From Pterobdella sp. o SKG-2022 (taxonomy: Eukaryota; Annelida; Clitellata; Hirudinida; Piscicolidae), in contig OZ038321.1 of NCBI GenBank assembly GCA_964035795.1, positions 2,351,921 through 2,415,920 on the forward strand: a DNA stretch of 64,000 nt, in the 5' to 3' direction. Below are positions 12,044 through 28,036 of the stretch, in pieces. A program made the position numbers and the translations under genes. The first letter of the stretch is position 1, and each line of letters opens with the position of its first letter. The notes under the pieces were generated by a model. The model was not told the origin of the DNA. It saw only the letters and a list, made by a program, of their open reading frames with translations, and made no database searches.

Positions 12044-14789
12044 CTTTTTTCAAACCAGTTTAAAATTTTTTTGATACTGCATAAAAATTTTTCAATTTTA
12101 AAGACTCATTTCAAATTTCAGCAAAAAAGACATACATAAGCTCCAATGATTAAATAATATTTCCACCCAATATTAATAAATTGTCATTTTTTCCATTTTC
12201 CATTGATTTAATTAAATGTTAAGAATCATTTTATTGCTTGGAAACACAAAAGGAAAGAAAAGACTGCTGGAGATAAATTTAAATCTTGTTTTTATTGCCA
12301 AATAAATCCAAAAAATTTAATGCATATCTCATTGCCAGGCATTTCGTCGAGTTTTGTGTTGTTCGTGATTTTAAGAATTTGAAATAAGTTCCAAGAATTA
12401 TTTTAAATTGTTATGATGACGTAGAGAAATTGAATAAAGATTTGAAAAATAGTTTTAATTATAAATAGACACAATTTAATTCATTCTGTAACTCCAAAAC
12501 TTTTTTATACAATAGTAAAAAGATTTTTCGTTTGAAAATGGTATGGAATAGGTATTAAAATGCATTGTATTGATGAGAAAAACTGCTTATATGTTTCTAA
12601 TCCACGTTTGAGGTTAATAACTCACATTAAATTAAATTATTATGAGAAAGAAAAGCTATTGTTACTTCTACCAATGTTATATTCAATAATAACAACAATA
12701 ATATTAATAGTGAAAAAAAATAAATTAAAAATAATTATAACATTATTATTATGAAAAACATAAAAAATAATAAAAATAATAATAAATGATTTATATTTTC
12801 ACTTAAAACTTCAGTTTTCTCGGAAGATCGTTGTTTGGCTTCTATAGAGAGTTTCCGAATACTTAGTGGTTTTATTTGCTTGTAATAGCAATTAGTATAT
12901 TTTAATTATATATTAACTAATAGCCCATTTTCTTCACTCATTTTCAATATTAAAGTGTTTTTCTAATAAAATTTACTAAAATTAATATTCTGTCATAACT
13001 AATTATATATATATAATGGTCAAGAATATTCCATTCAAAATAAATTCGAGGCAAAAAAAAATTCTTCATTGAAAAATCTCAAAGTAATGCCTTGTCAAAA
13101 TAATTTGAAAACATAAATAATAAATTCGAAAAAAAACAAAAATTAATATTTTGACAATATAATGCCAGTGCCATGGACTGATTTGATCAATTTTAATGTG
13201 ATGTTATGTGGCTGCTGTCCTTCAAATTAGCGATTTGTTTTTCATGTTTTGATTATGCTTTTTGATATGAAGATTTCTGCAGAGTTTTTTTTTGTTCTTG
13301 ATGGTTATTATTTTGAGGAATATTAATTTTTGCAGCTAAAGGATGGTTGGTAATGATGTTTTAAAATGAGTTTCTTCTTTTTGGAAAAAATTGCGAATTT
13401 TAAAGATAAAGTATGTGTCAAACACAAACAAACAAAAAAACAAACACAATAAAACACACACACAAACAAGTTGAAAGACAACTGAAACTAATAAGCAAAT
13501 GCACGTCACTTATGTTTTTGGTGAAATTTTGAAACTGTTCAAACCTCCCTTCGTTCCCCTTAACTCCTCCTTAATGTCAGCCAAAATGCTTTTCCATATA
13601 ATAATCTCGTGTTAATTTTAAGTTTCTGTGTAGAGTCATGTTGTGTCTTCTAACTCTTCACCTAGCCATTTCTTGCTTGAAATCCCCTCTTTTGACTTTA
13701 TATCTTTTTCTTCAACAATGCTTTAGAGGCGCTTTACAAATTATATGCTTATTTACTCATTTACTTACTTACTTGGGTTATGTCTTATAAATCTATGGTT
13801 ATTGTAAACAGCCATTTTTTTAATTTTTAAAAATTATAGTTGTTTTTGAAGCAATAGCGGTTAAAAACTGTCCTTTATATTTTATAACTTCGTGGTTCTT
13901 GTATCCACTCATTTCATTGGAATTTCTAAAACTACAATTGTCTGAAGCTCCCATCACCACATTACAGCCCCTCTTCTTAAATTTTGTAACCACCCTCACC
14001 ACCGTCCTATAACTTTTGCAACCATGTTTTGGCATTTTTTGTACCCATTTGTTTTCGTTCACAAGTGGAGTTATAAGAGAGGTTTAAGAGGAGTAAAATA
14101 TGCAAAAGCACTGAAGAGGGAAAGAGGAAAAAGACACGATTTGAGTTCACAGTTTATGTCAGCGTTCTAGTTTCCATTTTGAACCTTCACCGCCTATTAT
14201 AAATTTTCAATTCACTTTCCTTGTACTTGCTTTTTTTAATTAATTAATTGGTTTTTCAAATGGTTGTTTGATATAGTGATCCAACTAAAATCTAGCTTTT
14301 CATCCTATATAACGTATAAATAAAATAATATAAATTATCAATTCATTTATGAAACGAGTTATTTAAATAAACATTTAAATACCATAAATTGTTTAATAAT
14401 GTACACGAAAAATGAAAAAAAAAATTGAGTTTCTCATTTTCGAAAAAAAACTGAAAAAATAAAACAGCTGTTTTCGTTGCTTTTAAAATGTAGTTTCTTT
14501 TTCGGGAGGTTTTGAGCATGCTAATTTGTCGTGTTATTCAATTATCTGCTTTGTGTATACATTTGTGTGTTTTGCAAAAAATACTCAGTTAACTAAATTG
14601 AGCTTCAAGTATAAAACATTAAATGCAAATTAATAGTTATAAGGAACAAATTAAAAATATTGTAAATGAAAACTGTAGTTAATATTAATTATGAAAGTAT
14701 AAAGAAATAGTGTGGAAATATGCTTATTATGTGAATAATTAGAAATTCAATGCAAGAAAAAATAATAATCACATTGTGTTTGATTGTTG
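12044..14789. other. Intron 2, no gene; possible LINE/SINE 3' tail near 13.73 kb
   Basis: Mostly plain A/T-rich sequence. At about 13728-13775 the phrase AGGCGCTTTACAAATTATAT is followed by TTTAC/TTAC repeats. That layout resembles the 3' tails of the SINEs and CR1/L2-like LINEs in this window, so a decayed + strand element may end here. The minus-strand open frame at 13820-14062 has no motif I recognise. Confidence 0.35.
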
Positions 14790-15530
14790 TGACTAGAGCA
14801 GCTTCTGGAGTTTTTGATGTAGCTGATGATTTTTTGTTGAGTGATGATGTAGTCTATTGTGTTAAAAACCATTTTTTTATTCAGTTTTCCTTGTGGTTAG
14901 GTGTCTGGCAGGATTTTTGAAGAGTGTGTTGGTGGCAGTTAAATTGTTGATTGCCAAAAATTCATTTAACAAGCTGCAATTTTTATTTTCACACCCTCTT
15001 TCAAAAGGGGCCTTCACGCGTAGACTTGATTGAGCTTCTGCCTATTTTTGCATTGAAGTCTCCTTGTAATATAAATATTTGGTTTGATTTTGTTTTTATA
15101 TTTGCCTGGAGTACTTCAAGAAATTCTCCATAAATTTCTTTTTTTTATTTGAGATGATTTGTGCTGGTCCATAACAGTTTACCACTTTGAAATATGCACT
15201 TTGAGCTTGCCTTCCAGTACTGCAACTCTGTCCGAAATGTTGTGCGTGGTGAGTCCATTTCTTACTTACTGCAAATCCGAGACCGTAGTGATGTGTGCTG
15301 GAAGAGAGCAAGTGTAAAGTGCTGTTTTTTTGTTGTATTGTTTCCTCGTTTTTTGTTTTTATTTGCAAAGTACGTCCAAGTTGTAGTAGGCAAAAAGTTC
15401 ATCTAAGCATTCTTTTTTTGTTTTGCTAGTTAAACCACAAACATTGAGAGTTTCGCTAAATAACTGGGTAGTAGTTCTGGCTTTATTTTGAGAGTTTACC
15501 ATTCTGTAATTGCACGTTAGGCACCAGACC
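14790..15530 (-). pseudogene. APE-endonuclease LINE fragment, frame-broken
   Basis: Read on the minus strand, three frames together give the endonuclease/exonuclease/phosphatase domain that nicks target DNA in APE-type LINEs. In order: KARTTTQLFSETLNVCG with FAYYNLDVLC (about 15380-15510), HHYGLGFAVSKKW and FKVVNCYGPAQ (15096-15368), the catalytic-type motif ILQGDFNAKIGRS (about 15020-15080), LLNEFLAINNL with TATNTLF (about 14910-14970), and NTIDYIITQQ (about 14835-14870). At least three frameshifts or stops separate them. I see no reverse transcriptase attached in this stretch. The clade is not resolved. The fragment is antisense to the CELF gene. Confidence 0.8.
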
Positions 15531-15539
15531 GGAAATAAA

Positions 15540-15800
15540 CCTAGATATAAAAAAGAAAAATATTTTAATGAAAATATTAATAAAAATGAGAAAAATTAAA
15601 AACAATAAATAATTATAATTAAATAATAATAAATTTTATGAAAAGAAAGAATAAAAATAATAAATAATGAAAATAGTCAATAATAATAATAAATAAGAAA
15701 AAATAATAATGAATTCCAGTAAAAAATAATAATTAAATGAATTAAATATAAGAATAAATATTATTAAAATAAGATTATTTAAATAATTGTTTTTCAAAAC
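15540..15800. repeat. A-rich AAT/AAAT microsatellite-like tract
   Basis: An irregular stretch of AATAAT, AAAAATAAT and AAATAAATA phrases with almost no C or G, next to the 5' side of the LINE fragment. Confidence 0.6.
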
Positions 15801-16699
15801 GTTAAGCAATTTGTGTTTTTACGCTGTCTTTGGTGTGGAAAATTTTAAAAAGCTCCTCTTTCCTTTTCTCTTTGCTATCTTTTTAATTCGGTTTTTTCAT
15901 CAAAAACATTAAAAATAAAAACAAAATAAAAAAAAAAAAAATAGAACTTTGAATAAAAAACATTTTCAACTGTTTAAAAGTGAATTTCAAAGTTTTAAGA
16001 AAAAAATTGAACCAGCAGGGAATAAAAGTGAAACTAAGAAGAAAATTTTTATTCCTTCAAACCATCACCATTCCCTAATCTCTTCTGGACCAACACAACT
16101 CCAAACCATGGATGCCAATATATTTTTGTATTCTTTTATCTGCTGATGAGTAATCAGAGCATTTCTTTCATTTAAACTGGAAACAATTCATCTTCTATAA
16201 ATAAACATCAACTTCTCTCTGCCATTTGGATACCTCAATCTTTCTTAACTAGCTATTTTTGCTATTAAAAACATGCTCAGACCACAATATTTCCAAACCT
16301 TAAAAATATCTTCATTAAGAAACATTGGAAAATGTGGTCTAGCTTCCCAAAAAAAGGTTTTTGAAGCTCGTATATTCCATTTGATAATATAAGTTAGACT
16401 TACTGAAAGCTTCGTGTTATTCAATAATAAGTGTTAGATTCAAATTGATCTGATAATTCTATCCTCATAACGTTATACCTTACACTATTTTAATATACCA
16501 TTGAAAGTATTTTACCACATATAACAAGCGCCCAAATAATACTAATAATAATAGCAGTAGTTAAACTTCAACTATCATAACGTGGTGTTAGATAAAACAG
16601 ACAGTTGAACCAAAAGTTAGAAAACTTACGGATAATAATGATGATAATAACAATGGAAATCATACTGATATGAGATTTTGCTGGATATAAGAGACTCTT

Positions 16700-17705
16700 G
16701 TATGATATACCTGAAGAATTATTATGTGCTTTCTCACGGCTAAACCGATTATGAATTTGGTACCGAGCTTTTTTCAAAAGCCTAGGGTGACCAAAATCTG
16801 ATTTTCTTGACTCTTTTCCAGCACTTTTCTCAAAATAAATCCACTACCAAGTAAAGCTGATTTTTGTATTGTTTCAAACAATATATTTACACCAATGAGC
16901 TTAAGATAATTAGTTAATTAATTTGTTATTGTTACTAAAGCACCTATTACCACCGGAATTACTGTTGTAACCAGAACCTGGATGATTCTCTGGCCAATTC
17001 TTGGTGATTTTCTATTTTTTCCTTTTCTTTTATTTCTGTTCAAATATCTCCTGGTATAGCTATGTCTATGATATAATATTCTTTCCGATCTTTCTTTATG
17101 ATAATTAGGTCTCAGCGTCTTGCATTGATTAATTTGTCAACATAAATTTTAAAATCCCATAATATTTTAACTTTTTCGTTTTTAATAACAGTTTTCCTAT
17201 TGTGCTTATACCAATGTTTCGAATGTGGAAAATTTTTTGTTTTTAGGATGCTCCAATGAACCGCTGTTGTGACTTCATCATGCCTTCTTTTGTATTCTTT
17301 TTGGGCCAACTTGCTACATTTGCTAACAAAATGAGTTACGGTTTTATCTTTTTCTTTGCACATCCGACACAGCTGATTCTCCTTGCGTTTGATTCTTGCT
17401 TTACGATAATTAGTTCCAAGAGCTTGATCTTGATCTGCTATTAGCAGACTTTCTATTTGACGTTTTAGACATTCTCTTTTGAGCCATTGCCAAATTTTCT
17501 TCGAAGCGAAATCTTTAACTTGTCTTATAAATTGTCCGTGCATAACCTTATTTGTCCATTTTTCTTTTCTTTCTGTTTTCTGTTCTACTTTAAACTCTGA
17601 TTCCTTATTTACCTTTATGTATTTCTTAATTGATGACATAACTTCGTTTGAATCATTTAAAATATAAATGCTATGCATTTTATATGCTATGGTGTCTTCA
17701 ATACT
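16700..17705 (-). pseudogene. RLE-type LINE, C-terminal fragment (copy B)
   Basis: The 5'-truncated C-terminus of a non-LTR retrotransposon with restriction-like endonuclease. On the minus strand it reads MHGQFIRQVKDFASKKIWQW, then a zinc-knuckle-like C-x2-C-x8-H-x4-C (starting CRMCKEKDK), AQKEYKRRHDEV, ILWDFKIYVDKLINARR, a TGA at 17112-17114 in place of the family Pro, then DLIIIKKD and IIDIAIPGD, which is the endonuclease core. Another stop and a frameshift follow, after which TVIPVVIGAL and ETIQKSALLG match the end of copy A. It is more damaged than the copy at 18905 and differs at many residues, so it looks older or comes from a related family. The upstream edge meets an AAT-rich tract at 17708-17755. 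Confidence 0.85.
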
Positions 17706-17889
17706 CATCAGACCTTTATTATTATTATTTTTATTATTATTAAGGTTATTATCAATTTTATTATGATATTTTCTGAGATATAACAGGCTATTGTACCGTA
17801 TAGCACAAGTCTTTCTGTTCGATCCAGTGTTGTACATGTCACTAGTGTCAAAAACGCAGGCTTTGTCTTCGCTTTTTTTTTTTTTACCC

Positions 17890-18480
17890 TGAGCACCCTA
17901 GTCTTGTTGGGTGCTCCTCATGTTCCCATCAAAACCGTCCAGTGGTCGAGAAGCTCAGCCGCTCTCGCGGGGTCGGTCCACAGACTCCCGGGACCCAGTG
18001 TGGTATTTATTTTAGGGCAGATGAAGAGGTGAGGGGTGTCGTGAATATGTGTTTGGCAGAGTGGGCATGAAGGTGAGGGATGATATGAGGGTGAAATTTT
18101 GTTGAGGTATGAGAAGATGAAAGGTGATTTGTTTGCTCTGAATTGGGTGAGAGTGCGGTGAGTGTGGTGGTTTAGGGTGGTTTCTGATTTATGAATGGGT
18201 GGAGATTGCTTGCTGAAGATTTTGGTGTGAGTGGATGATATGTAGTCGTGTACTATTTTTGTGTGTATTGTTTTCATGTTGTTTTTTATTTGTGTGTGAG
18301 AGGTGGACTGGGTGGAGAAGGGTATGTTTAGGGTGTAGTTGATGTTGAATGTGAATTGTTTTTTTTATCTGGGGTGGGCTTCTTGTGTGGTGAGTGGGTG
18401 TAGGAGATGAGTGGGGTGGGAGGCTTTTTGCGTGAGTTGTGATGCGTGAAGTTTGAGATGGTTTTGGAGTGGGAGGATTT
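17890..18480 (-). pseudogene. C-terminal remnant of another LINE polyprotein
   Basis: On the minus strand the frame at 17918-18277 reads TLNHHTHRTLTQFRANKSPF, then SYLNKISPSYHPSP, a zinc-knuckle-like CPLCQTHIHDTPHLFIC (C-x2-C-x8-H-x3-C) and SLWTDPARAAELLDHW. This is the ending I know from LINE polyproteins downstream of reverse transcriptase. More distal sequence to about 18480 is still Pro/His/Ser-rich but carries a stop. An A-run at 17876-17886 (minus sense) could be the poly-A end. The element differs from the RLE-type LINEs on either side, and the exact clade is not resolved. Confidence 0.7.
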
Positions 18481-18803
18481 TGTTCTCTAAGTGGAGGTGT
18501 CTTCGCTCTCTTTCTTATTGTGGCGTTCATAATAACAAAAATAATAATAATACTAATCATAATTATAATAAAAAATTTTTATGTGACTATTTAATTGATT
18601 TTTTTCTATATATTCTTTTTTTTCATAATGTTTCAATCATTGTTTGCATATTCTTTTTTTTTTCATAGCGGTTTCAACATCTTATGGTTTTCATCTATTG
18701 TATTGTGTTGCTTCATTGTCGTATTGTTTGTATGGATAAAATTGTTATTAGTTTGTATTATTATTATTATTATTTTGCTTCTGTTATTTTCAATTTTGTT
18801 TTT

Positions 18804-22320
<3,517 letters not shown>

Positions 22321-22517
22321 TTGAGGCTAGTTATTTTTAGGTTGAACTATCACCAGTATTTTGATCGTGACACCATCACTAGGGTGATTGCCTACCAAAG
22401 GTGAAGAGCACACTCTACCCATATAGTTATTTTCTGAGAACTTCACCCAAGATCACCTGGGAACAGTTTTCTGTCAGAGTTGTCTTTCAGTCTTTGCTCC
22501 TGACAAGGAGCACTTTA

Positions 22518-22650
22518 ATTATAATTATTATTATTGTTCTTATTATTATTGTTATTATTATATTTATTATTATTATTGCTATTTCTATTATTATATTTAT
22601 TCTTATTCTTATTATTATATTTATTATTATTATTTTTTTTTTTTTTTAAT
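22518..22650. repeat. ATT-rich microsatellite tract
   Basis: Imperfect (ATT)n with interspersed ATTT, CTT and GTT units and a terminal T-run. It starts about 200 bases beyond the 5' end of LINE copy A. Confidence 0.8.
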
Positions 22651-22755
22651 TTTATTTTTTAATGCTTGAATACTTCACACGGATATTATGCCGGCATTGA
22701 GTGATGGTTGTGCGTGTTGCTAATGCGACAAACAATTAAACGTCTATTACTCATT

Positions 22756-22763
22756 TGTGTGTG

Positions 22764-22802
<39 letters not shown>
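22756..22802 (+). repeat. (TG)n tract 1
   Basis: About 47 bases of TG repeats with one C (GTGCGTG). The sense-strand RNA is (UG)n. Confidence 0.95.
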
Positions 22803-22804
<2 letters not shown>

Positions 22805-23287
22805 GCACGAGGTAGAATGGCCTCCGTTAAAGTTTGAAGTTGAATTTTGTAATTGAAAAATAGTTTAAAACAATTAATGTAACAAGTTGATAATAATTTA
22901 AATCTCATGTTGGAAAAGTACAAAAGTTTAAAATAGCCTCGTATCACACCGAAATAACTTTCAAATTTCAATTAGTGATATAATTATTTAATGCATAAAT
23001 AAAACGATAAAAAAGTATTCAAAATTAGGAGAAATCAAGTCTTTTAATGCTAAATTTGGATGTGAACAAAATTGGCGGTCGAGCGGTTAAAAGTGAAAAG
23101 TATTAGTTTTAATTGGCTGCGGAGAGAAAACTTCAAAATTTCAACGGAAGCCATCAACATAAAGATTTCAAGAAACTTCGCCTAGCTGATCATTGGCAAG
23201 TCAAAAGAAGAACACCAGATCCATAGATAAACTGCTCTGCAGTTTAGTGCACCCGCCTTATGGTGGATAAATGCACAAAAGGAAAAG
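22803..23287. other. Intron 2 between TG tracts, no gene
   Basis: A/T-rich sequence with no recognisable feature. Confidence 0.5.
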
Positions 23288-23500
<213 letters not shown>

Positions 23501-25608
23501 TTTTTGTAGCTGTTGATACGTGTGCTATAGACGTATATGTGAACGCTTTGAAGTTGAGTACATCTCATGTGTTTGTGTTATAATGTGTTTTTTATGCGTT
23601 TTCCCGTTTGTGTGTGTTTCTATTTAGAAATTTAGTTTCTATTGAAGAAAAAAAATTTTTTTCACTGATTCTTTGAAAAAAAATTTTGATGAATTATGCT
23701 TTTAATTTAGAAAAAGTTGAATCTGAAGTTCTTTTTTGAAATGAATTCAAGCTTTGATGTCGTTTTTGTGCCGATTTTCATGTTTTTTTTTGTTTCTGAA
23801 TAAAAAATGGCTGATAAAATATAAAAAAAATTAATGGAAATCAAATGGAATCAACTAAAATGGAGATGGCTTCAACTGATATACTAAATTCACTCACATT
23901 TTGCTTATATATTAATAAGGAAAAAATATTTCAAAAATTTCTGAAAGAACAAAAAAATAAAATAAAATAAACTCATGAAATAAAACTTTAGGATAACCAT
24001 TCCCATTTTTTGTACTAACTTCAACCTTTTCAAACTTTTAATAATCTGTTAGGTTGCTTTTTTTGATGCTCTACTGAGACAGCATATAATCCTCTCGAGT
24101 TTTCACTCAAGTTTATTTAAAAAGCATCCTTTTCATGTTGAAGCTTTGTTCATCCTTGTGTTTCTGGTTTCATTTGAGTTTTTCTCATAATGAGCTTTTT
24201 GATACTATTTTTAACTATTTATTTAATCTTACTCCTGGTTTGAAATGTCTTTTAATTATGAAAAAATCCACAATATTGTGTAGTTCAAAAAGCTAAGTTT
24301 GAAGTACTTTAAACTTAAAAGGATTCTCGGTATTTTCCATATTAAGTTGTTGTACGCATTGAAACGGACAGTCATTTAGAGAAATGGGGACTATGTATAG
24401 CAATGTGTGTAATAATTCTTAGCCTTGTATCAAAAAACCGAAAAAAACTATTTTAATAAAAATACCAAGTGTTTCAGGCTGTTAGTCTCTTTAGAGATGC
24501 ACAACTGTCTACAAAATTCAAGGGACTGCTCACACAACCTCATGATTATTAAGCGCTCTAAAGAAGTTGAAATGTAAGAAAAAGCCTGAAAAGAGAATGA
24601 ATGAGAGCAAAATACTTGGTGGTTTGAAACGACGCCATGTCAGGCGACTGAAAACTAAAGTATTAATGATGTATTTATGCTCTGTGGCTTTCCAAAAATA
24701 TTTTAATAAATGATTTTTTTCTTGTTTTTCATCGTTTGAAAAGGACTTTATGAGTTGGTGGAATCTGCTCAGTCATATTAAAGAAATATAATTTTAAATT
24801 TTGTATTCTATGCTAACATTTGAATCGCATTAAGACACACTTATTAATTAAAACTAGTTGGAAAAAATTTTTGATTTTTGAAGCTTTAAATTCAACGCAA
24901 GGATACCATTGAATTTATATCCGTGCTTTAATACAGAAAAATTTTTTAATTATAGTCAAAAAACCTTCATTTTTCCTAGAAAAATTTATTATAATACCTT
25001 GAGTGAACAAAAAATCAAATTATTGAACAGCCAAATGAATAGTTGAAAAAATTTAAAATATGGTCGAACCATAAAAAACACTTCAAGAATGTTTGCAACA
25101 TGCGAAATTCAAGAAAATAAAATAAACAATAAAAAATCAAATAGTTATAGTTAAAAATAAAAAATTGAAAAATCGAAAAAAAAACAAATAATCAAAAAAA
25201 CAAAAAATAGTAAAAAAGATGAGAAAAAGAATAATAATAAAAAAATAAATACTAATAAAAATAATGAAAAACAAGCTTCAAAAAAACAAAAAGAAGCTTA
25301 AAATAAAAATGAAAAGTCAAAAAGAGCACTGCCTGTATGAGCCATTTAAATCAATTAAGGAGTCACATAGAAGCACCAAATTAAATAAACTCTTCCTTAA
25401 AACAAACATCCTGAATTATATTTTTGTTTTAAATTGAGTTTTTTTGAATTTAATTCTTATGCTCAGTTTGTTACATGAAAATAGAGTCAGTCATTCTATG
25501 AGATTTTGGTTGTTTGCTCATTCAATATTGTGTATTTAATGATTAGTGCAACTCATTTTGAGTTTTTATAAAAAATTATAGTAAAATTTTTTTGCCGATA
25601 TTTAATGA
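23501..25608. other. Intron 2, no gene
   Basis: A/T-rich intron with an A-rich patch at about 25110-25310. No coding or transposon signal recognised. Confidence 0.5.
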
Positions 25609-26043
25609 AAACTATTATTATTACAGAGTTTATATAGTGCTTAATTTACAGATAAGATATGCATCAGAAGCGTCAAAATATGCGAAGAATTATGCATGAA
25701 AAAAGCTCTGACATGATTAGGATTTAAGCAGTTTGTGGATACGCTTGAAAGAAGTGATGAGTCTACATTAGGTAAAAAAGAATTCCACAGATTTGAGGCC
25801 TCGTGACATAAAATGCGAATTAAAGACAAGCTTGAGGAAACTAGTTGAAGTGACTGCAAAATCCTGAAAGGTTGATGATTATGTATAATGAAAAAGAGAT
25901 GAAAAATGGACAAATTGTCTGATTTTGAAAATTTAGGCAATCAGCCAAAGAATATTAAACTAGCATCCCTGGTAAGTAGTAACCAATGCAGACGATCAAG
26001 GCAGACGCGAAAAAAGTTGTCAGCTTGAGATACCTTTTAGCTG
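25609..26043 (-). pseudogene. CR1/L2-like LINE 3' end, copy 1
   Basis: On the minus strand, translation with frameshifts and stops gives KVSQADNFFRVCLDRLHWLL, the hallmark LHWLPV region at the end of CR1/L2-clade reverse transcriptases. It is followed by a long diverged stretch and ASNLWNSFLPNVDSSLLSS, the usual A-x-x-LWNSLP motif. The element ends with TTAAGCACTATATAAAC and a short (TAA)n-type tail at 25609-25622. It is related to the element at 51319, sharing the QAD...CLD-LHWL pattern. It is 5'-truncated, as is typical of LINEs. Confidence 0.8.
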
Positions 26044-27870
26044 AATGATTTAAATAAACACAAAAACAAATAAAAAATTTACCATACATTTGGTTTTATA
26101 AAATATCAACACTAATTGAATGTATAAACAGAAGAACTTTTATTAGTTATTAATGTTTACCTCATATTGAAATCACGAGTAAAAACGTTTTGATTCTTGG
26201 AAAATCTTTCTACAGCACATGCTATAAACGCGATTAATTACAAAGATTTGTATGAAACATACTTTTAATTCAAAAAAATTATTTCAGCAAAATTTTATTT
26301 TTTCTCAAGAATACTTCAAGAATGTAATTCAAAAACTTATTCTATGAAAACTTCGAATACAACAAAAGAAATTATATAGACATTTTAAGAATATTTTGGA
26401 AATTTTTTATTGGATAAAATAAAAGACCACTTAAACTGAAATTTTTTTCAGTTGATTATAAGCATTTTGAAAATTATTCACCGGAAAATGATTTGAAAAT
26501 TTGCCCAAAAAAATTTTTCATGAAAAATAATCTTTGAGGGACATCATATGTATTTTTAATTGAAATATTTCTTGCTTTTTAAAACTTTCAAAATGATAAG
26601 AGTTTAAAAAATAATAATTTATATATTGTATATATATATATATATAATTTCGTAATTTACACAAAACCAACTAAATCTTAGGTTTGAGTGACTGCAACAT
26701 TTAACTAAAAATTGACAGAATTAGTTTGAATAACTCCTATGAAAGAAAGATGGCCAAACACATGTTGAATAAAAAATTTTATTAGTATGTAAAAAAGATT
26801 AGCATTGAAGAAATAAATTGAAATGGGAGTAGATGGTTGATGTGTTGAGATTTTGGTGTAGTTGTACAAAACTGATCTGATGAGTTATAATAGGAAATGA
26901 GTAAAAATAGTGGTGAAAACGGCATAAAGTTTGAATATAGTGGCTAGTTTTGTAGGAGATCTTTTTGAAAGTACGTGAGGAAGAATATTTAAGCTTTTCC
27001 CTGTTATGTATTATTTGCAAATAAAAAGAAAAATAAAAGTATATATATTATAATAGTATTATTTTAATTAAATATGAAAGGTGAGTGTATATTTGAATCA
27101 AAAGTGAAATATGAATATAATTCTCAATATTTTTTTTGAAGATTTGAATAAAATTTATCGAATTTCAGAAGTTTTTAGCATTTACATGACACTATTTTCA
27201 ATAATGAACCTCAAAAATTACATTTAATGGGAAAAACGCCAGACTTCGTGTCTTAGAAATAGCTGTAATATAAGTTTTATTGCTTTTTCAATAAACGTTT
27301 TTTTTCCGAATAAAAAAATTTTGAAAATGAAAAAAAAATACTGATTTGTGAATTTGACATCTTGAGAATATTAAAAAGTTTTTGATAAGCTTTCTGAACA
27401 ATATCTTGGAATTTTTGATATTTTAAACTTTGATTAGAAAAACTTTCAGTGTTTTTTCACTTTTTAAATCCATGAAAATAAAAATTCCAAAGATGCTTTG
27501 AGAAAAAATATAAATATTTGAACAGTTTCACTACGTTAGTGTTTCGGAGCTAAAACAGATCTCCATTCTTTACAAAAAAGTTTCATTAATGTGGTGTAGA
27601 ACCCTCAAATTTTAAAACCATTTAGCTATTCTATCTTTCAAATTTTGTCACCATTATTTTTTTGAATAACCCTCATTTCTTATTACATTTTGAGCCATTC
27701 TTATCAACTTTAACTCTGACACATTCATTCAAATTTTTCTTCGCTTGTTTTGTTTTTAGTTCATAAATAATTCCGTTTTGATTTCGTATATACATGATTA
27801 TTTCAGTTTTTTATAATTTTATTTAAAATTTTGTACTATTTCGCTTTTTTCACGCATTTCCAAACCATTT
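26044..27870. other. Intron 2, no gene
   Basis: A/T-rich intron with a short (AT)n at about 26625-26646. No supported gene. Confidence 0.5.
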
Positions 27871-28036
27871 GTTGGCCCCTATAGCTCAATGGTTGAGCAT
27901 TAGACTAATTAGCTAAAGTTACCGGGTTCGATCCCACGTGGGCCGACAATTAGCACCTGTTTTCGCTACATTAAATTTGTAGCAAACTCTGACCTATAAG
28001 GAAAAGCACTTTATAAATACCGCATTACATTACATT
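27871..28036 (+). mobile_element. tRNA-Ile-like SINE, copy 3
   Basis: Same family as the copy at 9816. A and B boxes are intact (AGCTCAATGGTTGAGC, GGTTCGATCCC), and the loop again reads as anticodon AAT with one base changed beside it. Ten or so bases of the body after CACCTGTT are missing relative to copies 1 and 2. It ends AAAGCACTTTATAAATAC plus (CATTA)n-type tail. Confidence 0.9.

Noticed and set aside
13820..14062. Minus-strand open frame of 80 codons
   Set aside because: It has no recognisable motif and no splice or repeat context. Chance open frames of this size are common here.
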